DNA of 64,000 bases from Allobosea sp. CRIB-10 (GTDB lineage Bacteria > Pseudomonadota > Alphaproteobacteria > Rhizobiales > Beijerinckiaceae), in the NCBI RefSeq assembly GCF_900112185.1, contig NZ_FOKP01000015.1:62001-126000 (forward strand), in the 5' to 3' direction. The position numbers were made by a program, and so were the translations under genes. The notes beneath the pieces are model-generated. The model was given only the letters and a program-made list of their open reading frames with translations. It was not told where the DNA came from and ran no database searches. Shown piece after piece: positions 52,827 through 62,228 of the stretch (the stretch's first letter is position 1; each line of letters starts with the position of its first letter).

Positions 52827-53801
52827 TCAGCGCGGGGCGGCGGCGCGGCGCAAGCGGTCGTTGATCGCTTCGCCGAGGCCATGCATGGGGATCGGCGCGA
52901 CTGCGATCGTCGCCGGGCGTTGATCGTCAAGATGGCGCATCGCGGCGAAGAGATTGGCGGCGGCCTCGGTCAGGTCGCCTGACGGACTCAGGTTGAAGGC
53001 GAGCGCGGGCAGGCCGCCATCCGGCTCCGGACCGAAGCCGAGCCAGGCTTCGCCCGGTCGCGGCGCCTCCGCATCCAGCCTGACCGCGGCCCGCGGCGCG
53101 TAGTGCGAGGCGAGTAGGCCTGGCGCGAGCGGGGCCGTACCGCCTTCCTCGACGATGACGAGGGCCTGCCCGATCGCAGCCTCCAGCGCCGCGCGCGGTA
53201 CGCCGCCCGGCCGCAGCAGGCGCGGCGCGCCGCCGAGGCAGGCGACGATGCTGGATTCGACCCCCACCGCCGTCGGCCCGGCATCGAGCACGGCGTCGAT
53301 GCGGCCGTCGAGATCAACGAGGACGTGTTCGGCCTGGGTCGGGCTGACCCGGCCTGAGCGATTGGCCGAGGGCGCTGCGATCGGTCGGCCAGCGGCCTGC
53401 AGCACCGCATGTGCCACCGGATGCGACGGCACCCGCAGCGCGACGCTGTCGAGCCCGGCGCGGGCGAGGCTGCAGACTGTGCAGGAGTTCGAAGCTGGTA
53501 CGACCAAAGTCAGCGGGCCCGGCCAGAACGCCTTCGCCAGCGCCAGGGCCGGCGCGTCGAACAGGCCCTGTCGGCGGGCCGCCTCCACATCCGGCAGATG
53601 CGAGATCAGCGGGTTGAAGCTCGGCCGTTCCTTGGCGGCATAGATCGAGGCGACGGCGCGGTCGTCGCTGGCATCGGCGGCGAGCCCGTAGACCGTCTCT
53701 GTCGGCAGCGCGACCAGCTTGCCGGCGCGCAGCAGCTCCGCGGCGGCGGCGATGCCGGCCTCGTCGGCGGAAAAGCGCTTGGTCTGGCGAGGTCCTGTCA
53801 C
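52827..53801 (-). CDS. tsaC: L-threonylcarbamoyladenylate synthase (Sua5 type)
   Basis: A 324-residue protein, so the long Sua5 form rather than short TsaC. The YrdC domain (1-200) shows LVALPTETVYGLAADASD, YAAKERPSFNPLISHL and APSANRSGRVSPTQAEH. The Sua5 domain makes up the last 110 residues. It makes threonylcarbamoyl-AMP from threonine, bicarbonate and ATP for the t6A modification of tRNAs that read ANN codons, and is essential in many bacteria. It starts with GTG. It is divergent from the acyl-CoA dehydrogenase gene across a 166-base gap with an AT-rich stretch. Confidence 0.92.
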   Translation of the reverse strand: MTGPRQTKRFSADEAGIAAAAELLRAGKLVALPTETVYGLAADASDDRAVASIYAAKERPSFNPLISHLPDVEAARRQGLFDAPALALAKAFWPGPLTLVVPASNSCTVCSLARAGLDSVALRVPSHPVAHAVLQAAGRPIAAPSANRSGRVSPTQAEHVLVDLDGRIDAVLDAGPTAVGVESSIVACLGGAPRLLRPGGVPRAALEAAIGQALVIVEEGGTAPLAPGLLASHYAPRAAVRLDAEAPRPGEAWLGFGPEPDGGLPALAFNLSPSGDLTEAAANLFAAMRHLDDQRPATIAVAPIPMHGLGEAINDRLRRAAAPR

Positions 53802-53967
53802 GGTCGCTCTTGAAAGTTCATATGTAAACTATAACAATGCCGACGCGGCATGCGCGAAGCTGCGCGAGCTTGCACGTGGCGGCGGGCATAGTTCGTCGCT
53901 AGCATCGCCGTCAACGCAACGAGACGAATGCCCCGCCATGCTGCGCGGGCGCCGAGGGAGGTAAGCG

Positions 53968-55743
53968 ATGTCGTACCGTGCTCCGGTCGAGGATATCCTG
54001 GCGACGATGCGCCATGTCGCCGGGCTCGACGCCCTGATCTCCGAGGGGCTCGCGCCGGAGCTCGCCGACGGCGTCACCGAGGCGGTGCTGGAGGAAGCCG
54101 CGAAGTTCGCTGGCGATGTCCTCGCGCCCTTGAATGTTATTGGCGACCGCGTCGGCTCCAAGCTCAAGGATGGCACTGTGGTCACGCCGCCGGGCTGGAA
54201 GGAAGTCTATCACGCCTGGGCGCAAGGCGGCTGGAACGCGCTGCCGGGGCCAGAGGCCTATGGCGGCCAGGCCCTGCCAACCTTGGTGCAGTCGGCCTGC
54301 ACCGAGATGTGGAACTCGGCCGCCTTCGCCTTCGCGCTCGGCCCGCTGCTGACGGTCGGCGCGATCGAGGCGCTGCATGCCCACGGCTCCGACTATCTCA
54401 AGGAGACCTATCTCGCCAAGCTCGTCTCCGGCGAGTGGATGGGCACGATGAACCTGACCGAGCCGCAGGCCGGTTCGGACCTCAATGCGCTGCGCTCCAA
54501 GGCCGAGCGCGCCGGCGACGGCACCTATCGCATCAGCGGCCAAAAAATCTTCATCACCTATGGCGATCACGAGATGACGGACAACATCGTCCATCTCGTC
54601 CTCGCCCGCCTGCCCGACGCTCCTCCCGGCACGCGCGGCATCTCGCTCTTCCTCGTGCCGAAATTCCTGGTCAATGCCGACGGCTCGCTCGGCGCGCGCA
54701 ACGATGTCCGCTGCACCGGCGTCGAGCATAAGCTCGGCATCCATGCCTCGCCGACCTGCGCGATGAGCTATGGTGACGAGGGCGGCGCGATCGGCTGGCT
54801 GATCGGCGAGGAGAACCGCGGCCTCGCCTGCATGTTCACGATGATGAACAATGCCCGCCTCAACGTCGCGGTGCAGGGCGTCGCCATCGCCGAACGCGCC
54901 TATCAGCAGGCGCTCGCCTTCGCGCAGGAGCGCAAGCAGGGCACCGCGCTCGATGCGCCCAAGGGCGCAGCCATGAGCCCGATCATCGTCCATCCCGATA
55001 TTCGCCGCATGCTGATGGAGATGCGCGCCAAGACGCAGGCTGCGCGCACGCTTTCGCTGCTGCTGGCGGCGAACCTCGACCGCTCGCATCGCGAGCCCGA
55101 CGAGGCCAGGCGCAAGGCCGCGGCCGAGAGGGCAGCGATCATCACGCCGGTCGCCAAGGCCTATGCCACCGATATCGGCGTCGAGGTCGCCTCGACCGGC
55201 GTCCAGATCCATGGCGGCATGGGCTATGTCGAGGAGACCGGCGCGGCGCAGCATCTGCGCGATGCCCGCATCGCCACGATCTACGAGGGCACCAACGGCA
55301 TCCAGGCGATCGACCTCGTGCTGCGCAAGCTGCCGCTCTCCAATGGCGATGCGGTCAAGGCGCTGATCGGCGAGATGCGCGGCGTCGTGGCGCAGGTGCG
55401 CGAGGCCAATACGCCGGGCTTCGGCCACAGCGCGGCGCGGCTCGGCGCCGCCGTCGACTCGCTCGAACGGGCGACCGAATGGATGCTGGCGACGATGGGC
55501 ATCGACCAGGCGAGCGCGCTCGCGGGCGCGACGCCCTATCTCAAGCTGTTCGCGCTCGCCCAGGGCGGCACCGGCCTTGCCAAGAAGGCGCTGGCGCTGC
55601 AGGGCGAGGATCAGGGTGCCGCGGCGCTCGCCACAGCCCGCTTCTATGCCGAGCACCATGTCGGCGAGGCCACCGCGCTGGAGCTGGCGGTGACGGAAGG
55701 CGCCGGCGCGGTCGAGGATTCGGCTGCGGTCTTCGCGGCGTGA
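53968..55743 (+). CDS. Large acyl-CoA dehydrogenase (DmdC/AcdA-like, about 590 residues)
   Basis: A 591-residue flavoenzyme with the extended N- and C-termini of the group that includes 3-methylmercaptopropionyl-CoA dehydrogenase and very-long-chain-like enzymes. MGTMNLTEPQAGSDLNALRS is the flavin block. GVQIHGGMGYVEETGAAQHL and IATIYEGTNGIQAIDLVLRK follow, the latter holding the catalytic Glu of YEGT. An acyl-CoA dehydrogenase C-terminal extension fills the last 130 residues. The substrate is unknown. GGGAGG precedes the start. In the upstream gap (53802-53967) the only notable signal is an AT-rich TTGAAA/TATAAC pair near 53810-53835. Confidence 0.88.
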   Translation: MSYRAPVEDILATMRHVAGLDALISEGLAPELADGVTEAVLEEAAKFAGDVLAPLNVIGDRVGSKLKDGTVVTPPGWKEVYHAWAQGGWNALPGPEAYGGQALPTLVQSACTEMWNSAAFAFALGPLLTVGAIEALHAHGSDYLKETYLAKLVSGEWMGTMNLTEPQAGSDLNALRSKAERAGDGTYRISGQKIFITYGDHEMTDNIVHLVLARLPDAPPGTRGISLFLVPKFLVNADGSLGARNDVRCTGVEHKLGIHASPTCAMSYGDEGGAIGWLIGEENRGLACMFTMMNNARLNVAVQGVAIAERAYQQALAFAQERKQGTALDAPKGAAMSPIIVHPDIRRMLMEMRAKTQAARTLSLLLAANLDRSHREPDEARRKAAAERAAIITPVAKAYATDIGVEVASTGVQIHGGMGYVEETGAAQHLRDARIATIYEGTNGIQAIDLVLRKLPLSNGDAVKALIGEMRGVVAQVREANTPGFGHSAARLGAAVDSLERATEWMLATMGIDQASALAGATPYLKLFALAQGGTGLAKKALALQGEDQGAAALATARFYAEHHVGEATALELAVTEGAGAVEDSAAVFAA

Positions 55744-55763
55744 CGCTGTCCGCCGCGCCTGAC

Positions 55764-56555
55764 CTATCGTACCGGCTTGCGCACGCGCATGTGCATGAAG
55801 AGCGGCGCGATATAGGTGTCGGCGAGATAAGGCACGGCCTTGGCCGTCTGCGCATCGACGCCCGGCTCGTGCATGTGCTCGATCCGGAAGCCGGTCGCGA
55901 CCAGGAGGTTGATCCAATAGCTCAGCGTGCGGTGGAAGCGCGGCACCCGGAACGGCTCGACCCTTGCCTTCTCCTCGTCCGGCGCGGCGCCGAAGCGCCA
56001 GCTCTCGATCTCGCCGTCGCCGACGCGGAAATACTCGCGCACCTCGATGCCGAGGACGTTTCCGGCCTCGTCGCGCATCACCTTGCGGCCGGGCGTGGCG
56101 AAGCAGGGATGCAGGATCGAGAACTGCAGGAAGCCGCTCGGCTTCAGCACTCGCTTGGCCTCTGCGAGCACGCGGTCCTGGTGCGGCATGTCCATCAGCG
56201 ACATGAAGGCGGTGGCGAAATCGAACGAGGCATCGGCGAAAGGCAGCGCCATGCCGTCGGCGACGCGGTAGTCGATCCCGAGCGGGTTGGTGGCCTCGGC
56301 CTCCTGCGCGTGGCGGATGAAGGTCGGGGCGATGTCGATCGCCGTGATGCTGGCGCCGGCCTGCGCGAGCTTGCGCGTGTTCGAGCCTTCGCCGCAGCCG
56401 ATGTCGAGGCCATCCAGCCCGTCGATATCGGGCAGGTTGGCGAAGAAGGCCGGGGTGTTCTGGGCGTCCCGGTAGAGGTCGTAGCCGGCGCGCGCATGCC
56501 GGGTCCAGGTTTCGGCATTGGCCTCCCAGCAGGCCGCGACCTCGCTCGCTTCCAT
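55764..56555 (-). CDS. Class I SAM-dependent methyltransferase
   Basis: A 263-residue protein. GLDIGCGEGSNTRKLAQAGA is motif I, ITAIDIAPTFIRHA the ribose-binding acidic strand end, LPFADASFDFATAFMSLMDM motif II, and EAKRVLKPSGFLQFSILHPC motif III, with His and Cys after it. This is the Methyltransf_11 type with a long C-terminal half of unknown specificity. GAGG lies six bases before the chosen ATG (MEASEV). It is convergent with the acyl-CoA dehydrogenase gene and divergent from the first SDR gene. Confidence 0.8.
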   Translation of the reverse strand: MEASEVAACWEANAETWTRHARAGYDLYRDAQNTPAFFANLPDIDGLDGLDIGCGEGSNTRKLAQAGASITAIDIAPTFIRHAQEAEATNPLGIDYRVADGMALPFADASFDFATAFMSLMDMPHQDRVLAEAKRVLKPSGFLQFSILHPCFATPGRKVMRDEAGNVLGIEVREYFRVGDGEIESWRFGAAPDEEKARVEPFRVPRFHRTLSYWINLLVATGFRIEHMHEPGVDAQTAKAVPYLADTYIAPLFMHMRVRKPVR

Positions 56556-56635
56556 GATCGTCCTCGCCGTTCGGGGGAGGGGGCTTCTAGCGGAGCCGCT
56601 CGCATTGCGCCAGCCTGTTCGCGAGGCCTGTCGCA

Positions 56636-57496
56636 ATGAGCGATGACAGCCCGCTGAAACCGCTCGCCGGCAAGGTCTGCCTCGTCGCCGGCGCCTCGCG
56701 CGGACTCGGGCGCGGCATCGCCCGGGCGCTCGGCCAGGCCGGCGCCACCGTGATCGTCACCGGCCGCTCCAGCGAGGCCGGCCCACGCACCGACCAGCGC
56801 GCGGAGACCTTCGAGGACACCGCCCGCGAGGTCGAGGCGGCCGGCGGCCGCGGCGAGCCCTATCGCTGCGACCACACCAATGAGCGCGAGGTCGACCAGC
56901 TCGTCGCCTGGTCCCTGCGCCGTTTCGGCCGGCTCGATTGCGTCGTCGATGCGGTCTGGGGCGGCAATGAGGGCTATGACGGCGAGCGCTATCCGGACGG
57001 CTCGGCCTTCGGCGCGCCGTTCTGGCGCCGCCCGGTGGCGCGGCTCGGCCAGAGCTTCGAGAGCGGGGTCTACGCGCAATTGCTGCTGGCGCGTGCCGTC
57101 GCGCCCGCCATGGTGCAGATGCGCCAGGGCCTGATCGTCACGGTGAGCTTCGACACAGCTGGCGGCTATCTCGGCGATGTCTTCTACGACCTGTCCAAGG
57201 CGGCGATGAACCGGCTGACGCTGGCGATGGCGGAAGAACTCAAGCCTTACGGCGTCACCGCACTGGCGTTGTCGCCCGGCCATGTCCTGACGGAGCGCGT
57301 GCGTGATGCCGGCATGGCCGCCGAGACCACCGAGACGCCGCTCTATGCTGGCCGGGCGGTCGCGGCGTTGGTCGCCGATCCCGATGTTGCGCGCCATGCC
57401 GGGCAGGTGCTCCATGTCGCTGATCTGGCGCGCGCCTATGGCTTCACCGATGCGGACGGCAGCCAGCCGGACCGGTTCATCTTGCAGAATCAATAA
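56636..57496 (+). CDS. Short-chain dehydrogenase/reductase
   Basis: A 286-residue classical-type SDR. The glycine loop is VAGASRGLGRGIARALG, and VIVTGRSSEAG after strand 2 favours NADP. The active site is Ser-x12-Tyr-x3-Lys in VTVSFDTAGGYLGDVFYDLS and onward. It is longer than typical (250). Its closest layout is to SDRs with an inserted segment around WGGNEGYDGERYPDGS, where a usual NNAG motif is replaced by DAVWGGNEG. The substrate is unknown. The next SDR starts 14 bases after its stop, so the two form an operon. Confidence 0.82.
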   Translation: MSDDSPLKPLAGKVCLVAGASRGLGRGIARALGQAGATVIVTGRSSEAGPRTDQRAETFEDTAREVEAAGGRGEPYRCDHTNEREVDQLVAWSLRRFGRLDCVVDAVWGGNEGYDGERYPDGSAFGAPFWRRPVARLGQSFESGVYAQLLLARAVAPAMVQMRQGLIVTVSFDTAGGYLGDVFYDLSKAAMNRLTLAMAEELKPYGVTALALSPGHVLTERVRDAGMAAETTETPLYAGRAVAALVADPDVARHAGQVLHVADLARAYGFTDADGSQPDRFILQNQ

Positions 57497-57510
57497 GGGA
57501 GGAGACCTGC

Positions 57511-58371
57511 ATGTCGCTCAAGGGCAAGACGCTCTTCATCACCGGCGGATCGCGCGGCATCGGCCTCGCCATCGCGATCAGAGCGGCGCGCGACGGCGCC
57601 AATGTCACCATCGCCGCCAAGACGGCCGAGCCGCATCCCAAGCTCGAAGGCACGATCTACACCGCCGCCGCCGAGATCGAGGCGGCCGGCGGCAAGTGCC
57701 TGCCATTGATGGTCGATGTCCGCGACGAGCAGAGCGTCGTCGAGGCGATCGCCAAGACGGCCGAGACCTTCGGCGGCCTCGACATCGTCGTGAACAATGC
57801 TAGCGCGATCTCGCTGACCAATACCCAGATGACCGACATGAAGCGCTTCGATCTGATGCACCAGATCAACACGCGCGGCACCTTCATGGTCTCGAAATAC
57901 GCGATTCCGCATCTGGAGAAGGCGGAGAACCCGCACATCCTGATGCTGTCGCCGCCGCTCGACATGAAGACGCGCTGGTTTGCGCCGCACCTCGCCTACA
58001 CCATGGCGAAGTATGGGATGAGCCTGTGTGTGCTCGGCCTTGCCGGCGAGCTGGCGCCGAAGGGCATCGCCGTCAACGCGCTTTGGCCGCGCACCACGGT
58101 CGCGACCGCTGCGGTCAAGAACCTCCTCGGCGGCGACAAGATGGTGCAGGCGAGCCGCACGCCGGAGATGCTGGCCGACGCCGCCTACATGGTCTTCAAC
58201 AAGCCCTCGCGCAGCTTCTCGGGCAATTTCCTGATCGACGACAACTTCATGGCCGGCGAGGGCGTCACCGACTTCACGCCCTATCGGGTCGATCCGTCGG
58301 TGCCGCTGATGCCGGACTTCTTCGTGCCTGAGGAGATCAAGCCGCCGGAGGGCGTGAAGGGCGGCGTCTGA
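57511..58371 (+). CDS. Short-chain dehydrogenase, HSDL2-like
   Basis: A 286-residue SDR that matches the HSDL2-type group. TLFITGGSRGIGLAIAIRAA is the nucleotide loop, VTIAAKTAEPHPKLEGTIYT the strand-2 segment typical of HSDL2, and VNNASAISLTNTQMTDMKRF follows. HILMLSPPLDMKTRWFAPHL carries the catalytic Ser, with YTMAK as the Tyr-Lys pair. A distinctive C-terminal tail (FLIDDNFMAGEGVTDFTPYR) is present. Members are linked to fatty-acid metabolism but have no firm substrate. GGGAGG lies before the start. Confidence 0.85.
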   Translation: MSLKGKTLFITGGSRGIGLAIAIRAARDGANVTIAAKTAEPHPKLEGTIYTAAAEIEAAGGKCLPLMVDVRDEQSVVEAIAKTAETFGGLDIVVNNASAISLTNTQMTDMKRFDLMHQINTRGTFMVSKYAIPHLEKAENPHILMLSPPLDMKTRWFAPHLAYTMAKYGMSLCVLGLAGELAPKGIAVNALWPRTTVATAAVKNLLGGDKMVQASRTPEMLADAAYMVFNKPSRSFSGNFLIDDNFMAGEGVTDFTPYRVDPSVPLMPDFFVPEEIKPPEGVKGGV

Positions 58372-58381
58372 GCCTGCCGGA

Positions 58382-58425
58382 GCATTTTCGAGCGAAGTGG
58401 GTACCGGTTCGCGTGAAGAAAATGC
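58382..58425. repeat. Short dispersed palindrome of the Hyphomicrobiales type
   Basis: GCATTTTC (58382-58389) and GAAAATGC (58418-58425) enclose GAGCGAAGTGGGTACCGGTT plus CGCGTGAA. I recognise this sequence as a very common intergenic palindrome in Rhizobiales genomes from general knowledge. Only one copy is in the window. It follows the second SDR gene by ten bases. Confidence 0.65.
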
Positions 58426-58440
58426 GGCATATCAAAAGAC

Positions 58441-58480
58441 TGTAGAATTTGCGCGCTTGGAGAGGCGCGCAAATTCTACA
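58441..58480. terminator. Perfect 16-bp hairpin between convergent genes
   Basis: TGTAGAATTTGCGCGC (58441-58456) pairs without mismatch with GCGCGCAAATTCTACA (58465-58480) around ttggagag. It is just before the stop of the chemoreceptor gene at 58486 and beyond the SDR stop, so it can end both messages. AT-rich outer pairs and a GC inner part are unusual for an intrinsic terminator. Confidence 0.6.
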
Positions 58481-58485
58481 GGGGC

Positions 58486-60978
58486 TCAGAACTCCTCCCA
58501 TTCGCGATCCCGCGCTCCGCCGTTCGCGACCTTGCGGGCGGACATCGGAATTGCGGGGGCGGGCTGTGCCTTCCGGGCCGGCGCGCGCGGTGCCGAGCGG
58601 GTTTCCGACATCGCGGCCGCGGCGAGGTTGCGCAGGCGCTCCGGCTCGCTAGTCGCATGTGCGCCTCCGGCGATGCGGAAGGACGCGACCAGCTGATCCA
58701 GGCTGTGGATCTGGTCGGCGAGCGAGGCGGCAGAGGCGGCGCTCTCCTCGGCCAGCGCCGCGTTCGCCTGGGTCATCTCGTCCATATGGGCGACGGTCTG
58801 GCTCATCTCGTCGATGCCGTTCGCCTGTTCGCCGGCCGCGGCCGAGATCTCGACGACGGTCGCCGCGACCTGCCGGGAGGCCGAGACGATCTGGTCGAGG
58901 ACGGCGCCGGCCGAGCGGACCAGCTTGACACCTTCCTCGATCTCGCTGGTCGAGGACTGGATCAGGGTGGTGATGTCCTTCGAAGCTTCGCCCGAGCGCT
59001 GGGCGAGGGTGCGGACCTCCGAGGCGACCACGGCGAAGCCCTTGCCGGCATCGCCGGCGCGGGCGGCTTCCACGGCGGCGTTCAGCGCCAGCAGATTGGT
59101 CTGGAAGGCGATGCCGTCGATCACCGAGGTGATGTCGGTGATCTTGCGCGAGGCGGCCTCGATCCGTTCCATCGCCGCGACCGCGTCCTGGACGATCATG
59201 CCGCCGCGCTGGGCGACGCTCATTGCTTCGTCGGAGGCCGAGGCCGCAGACTTCGACGAACCGGCGCTCGCCTTGACCGAGGCGGCGAGCTCTTCGGTCG
59301 TCGCTGCGGTTTCCTCCAGTGAGGCGGCCTGCTCCTCGGTGCGCTTGGCGAGATCGTCGGCGCCTGCCTTGATCTCGCGGGCCGAGGCGGAGACCTGCGA
59401 GGTCGTCGCCTGGATGCCGCCGATCGTCTCCGAGAGGCGCTCGACCGTCTCGTTGACCGAGTGCTTCAGCTCGGCGAAGCGGCCCTGATAGCTCGTCGCG
59501 ACGCGGCGGGTCAGATCGCCCTGCGAGACCGACGCCAGAATGTCGGCGAACTCGGTCGTGGCACCGTCGACCACGGCGTTGATCTGGTTGATGCCGTCGA
59601 CCAGCTGCTGCATCTGGGCGTCGGCACTCTCCAGGCGCAGGCGCGCGCTGAAATCGCCCGCAGCCGCAGCCGCGACGACGGTGCCGACATCGCTGACCAC
59701 GGCGACCATCGCTTCGGTCCGCGCCGCCCGTTCGGCCGCGGCGGCGCGCTCCTGCGCCTCCAGGGCCTGCACGCGCAGCCCGTTCTCCTTGAAGACCCGG
59801 ACGGCGGCAGCCATGCCGCCGATCTCGTCGTTGCGGCCATTGTCCATGACCTCGGCCGAGAAGTCGCCCTGCGCCAGCTGCGTCATCGATGCGGTCAATG
59901 CCGTGATCGGGCGGGTCACGCGGCTCTGCACAAGCCAGAGCCCGATGAGCGCCAGCGCCAGCGCCGCCAGCAGGAGCAGGCCATAGGCGATGAGCGAGCG
60001 CATCGCCGCATCGGCCTTCGCATCGGCCACGTCCGACAAGACGTCGATGGCGCGGCTCGCCACGGCGCCGAGGGTCTCGGACGCCGCGACGATCTGGTCG
60101 CGCCATTGGTCGGGGTTGATAGACGGCTTGCGTCCGCCCGTCACGTTGGCGACGAGATCGGCCCGCGTCGCCTTGAAGGCGCCGCCGAAATAGGTGCTCT
60201 CGGCAGTGGCGAGCGCGTCCTTGAGCGTCTGCGGGGTGCTCGCCTGGCCGATGAGCTGCCTCACCACGCCCCAGGCGAACTCCATGCGCGCATCGTTGAC
60301 GAGCACGGCACTGCTTTCCTTGGCGTCGAGCGGCCGGTCCTGGGCGACGGCTTTGTTGAGAACGATCGTCGACGAGCCACTCAGCGAGCGCGCCGCCCAG
60401 GCCATCGAGCGGACCGAGGTCAGGTTGGCGAAGCTGGGATCGAGCGCGAGGATACGCTCCTCCAGCGTCGCCGAGGCATTCTCCAGCGCGGTCAGGAACT
60501 TGCCGGTCTGGGCCATGCTGGCCCCGGCCAGTTCCTTCTCCCGCGACTCCAGCGGCAGCTTCCAGTTGCCGTCTACTTTCGCCCGCAAGGGCTTCAGTGC
60601 CGCAACATGGCCGTCGATCTCTTTCGAGACGGTCATGGCGATCTCGTAACCGTTGCTCCGGACGATTCCCTGAGCCGTGGCGATCGCATCGTCCAGGCGC
60701 TTGCGCCGCGTCAGCACGTCCTCGATCATCCCGCCGTTTTTCTCGGTCGGCATGGTCAGCGCGCTAGCGCCGTTGCCGCGCTCGTAGCGCAGGTTCTGCA
60801 GCGCCGCGAAATAGGCCTTGTTGAGATCGGCGAGAGTGGAGACCTCGACGGCCGTCTCGTGGCGTGTCCAGGCCTGCCAGAGCGCTTGCGTCGAGAGCGT
60901 CACGATCGCCGCGCTGGCAAGACCGAGGACGGTCAGGAGCATGGTCGTGATGCTGAGGTTTTTCGCGGCGTTGAGCAT
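58486..60978 (-). CDS. Methyl-accepting chemotaxis protein
   Basis: An 830-residue receptor. Membrane helices lie near residues 9-32 and 330-350. The nearly 300 residues between are helical and periplasmic, with no family I recognise. A HAMP domain follows ([20 protein letters not shown]), then a second HAMP-like stretch and the long signalling coiled coil, with its tip at [20 protein letters not shown]. The protein ends in EWEEF, a tethering pentapeptide for CheR/CheB. Ala/Glu pairs flank the tip as methylation sites. No che or fla gene is nearby. The start MLNAAKNL has a weak ribosome site. Confidence 0.9.
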   Translation of the reverse strand: MLNAAKNLSITTMLLTVLGLASAAIVTLSTQALWQAWTRHETAVEVSTLADLNKAYFAALQNLRYERGNGASALTMPTEKNGGMIEDVLTRRKRLDDAIATAQGIVRSNGYEIAMTVSKEIDGHVAALKPLRAKVDGNWKLPLESREKELAGASMAQTGKFLTALENASATLEERILALDPSFANLTSVRSMAWAARSLSGSSTIVLNKAVAQDRPLDAKESSAVLVNDARMEFAWGVVRQLIGQASTPQTLKDALATAESTYFGGAFKATRADLVANVTGGRKPSINPDQWRDQIVAASETLGAVASRAIDVLSDVADAKADAAMRSLIAYGLLLLAALALALIGLWLVQSRVTRPITALTASMTQLAQGDFSAEVMDNGRNDEIGGMAAAVRVFKENGLRVQALEAQERAAAAERAARTEAMVAVVSDVGTVVAAAAAGDFSARLRLESADAQMQQLVDGINQINAVVDGATTEFADILASVSQGDLTRRVATSYQGRFAELKHSVNETVERLSETIGGIQATTSQVSASAREIKAGADDLAKRTEEQAASLEETAATTEELAASVKASAGSSKSAASASDEAMSVAQRGGMIVQDAVAAMERIEAASRKITDITSVIDGIAFQTNLLALNAAVEAARAGDAGKGFAVVASEVRTLAQRSGEASKDITTLIQSSTSEIEEGVKLVRSAGAVLDQIVSASRQVAATVVEISAAAGEQANGIDEMSQTVAHMDEMTQANAALAEESAASAASLADQIHSLDQLVASFRIAGGAHATSEPERLRNLAAAAMSETRSAPRAPARKAQPAPAIPMSARKVANGGARDREWEEF

Positions 60979-61199
60979 GATGGATCCGGAGGGGCGACAG
61001 ATAAGTGCAGTATCCCATTCCGCGATTGATATTCTGCTAACCACCCTGCCGCGCCTGGACAGCCGCATGGGGCGAGTGAATAGCGTGTCTCGATCAGATA
61101 TCGCCCGCGGCGCGTCATCGGTTTGACACTGCCGGACGTTTGGAGTTGGTGCAGTGCAAATCCGCAGCCCCGCTGCGCCCGATTCCGGATGATCCTGCC

Positions 61200-62189
61200 A
61201 TGCTCCTGATCCACGGCATCTGCCAGACGAGCGGTGACAAGCTCGCCCATCGGACCCTCGCGGCCGAGGAGGAGATCCCGCCTGGGTCGATCTGGATCGA
61301 CCTGCTGAACCCGACGCCGGGCGAGGATGCCAAGGTCGAGCGCCATCTCGGCATCTCGATCCCGACCAAGGAAGAGATGCATGATCTCGAACCGTCCGAG
61401 ATCATCTATGCCGAGAGCGGCGCCCACTACATGACCTCGCGGATCATCTGTCACTCGGACACCAATGTTCCGCGCCTCGCCGACGTCACCTTCATCCTGA
61501 CCGAGAAGGCGCTGGTGACCGTCCGTTATGACGAGCCGGGCGCCTTCAGCATCTTCCTCAACCGCGTCACCAAGCCAGGCGGCTGCGAGCTCGAGCCGGC
61601 CGGCGTCATCGAAGGGCTGATCGAGGCGGTCGTGGACCGCGCTGCCGAGGTGCTGCGCGGTGTCGGCGACCGTATCGATATGCGCTCGCGCCAGATCTTC
61701 GACGGCGACAGCGCCAATGTCGAACAGGGCCGGGTCTACCAGGCGGTGGTGCGCAAGATCGGCCAGTACGAGCACATCATCTCGAACGTGCGCGAGAGCA
61801 TGGTCTCGATCGAGCGGGTGCTGCTTTACCTCTCGGCCAATTTCAAGCGCACCAAGAAGGCGGCGAGCGGCTTCAATCCGGAATGGCGCTCTGCGATCCG
61901 CGACGTCCAGGCGATCGAGGAGCACGCCACCTTCCTGTCGAACAAGCTCCAATTCATGCTGAATGCGACGCTCGGCCTGGTCAGCATCGAGCAGAACAAG
62001 ATCATCAAGCTGTTCTCGGTCGTCGCCGTGGCACTGATGCCGCCGACCCTGATCGCCTCGATCTACGGGATGAACTTCAAGACGATGCCGGAGTTGGAAT
62101 GGCAGCTCGGCTACCCGATGGCAGTCGGCATGATGGTTCTCTTCGCCGTGCTGCCCTATCTGTTCTTCCGCTGGAAAAAGTGGCTTTGA
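61200..62189 (+). CDS. corA: Magnesium/cobalt transporter CorA family
   Basis: A 329-residue channel. The two C-terminal helices carry the invariant YGMN motif at residues 289-292 ([15 protein letters not shown]), and the C-terminus ends in the basic FFRWKKWL. The N-terminal cytosolic funnel domain includes [20 protein letters not shown] and [14 protein letters not shown]. The family forms pentamers that import Mg2+ or Co2+. I start it at ATG 61200, where homologues begin. An in-frame TTG at 61140 would add 20 residues. It is divergent from the chemoreceptor gene with 221 bases between that hold no gene. Confidence 0.9.
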   Translation: MLLIHGICQTSGDKLAHRTLAAEEEIPPGSIWIDLLNPTPGEDAKVERHLGISIPTKEEMHDLEPSEIIYAESGAHYMTSRIICHSDTNVPRLADVTFILTEKALVTVRYDEPGAFSIFLNRVTKPGGCELEPAGVIEGLIEAVVDRAAEVLRGVGDRIDMRSRQIFDGDSANVEQGRVYQAVVRKIGQYEHIISNVRESMVSIERVLLYLSANFKRTKKAASGFNPEWRSAIRDVQAIEEHATFLSNKLQFMLNATLGLVSIEQNKIIKLFSVVAVALMPPTLIASIYGMNFKTMPELEWQLGYPMAVGMMVLFAVLPYLFFRWKKWL

Positions 62190-62228
62190 TCGTGCCGGCG
62201 CGGCGCGCCTTCGGATAGCTTGCCTTAC

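Noticed and set aside
53911..55917. Open frame of 668 codons on the minus strand opposite the large acyl-CoA dehydrogenase
   Set aside because: Antisense shadow of a gene with intact flavin and YEGT motifs. No motifs in the shadow.
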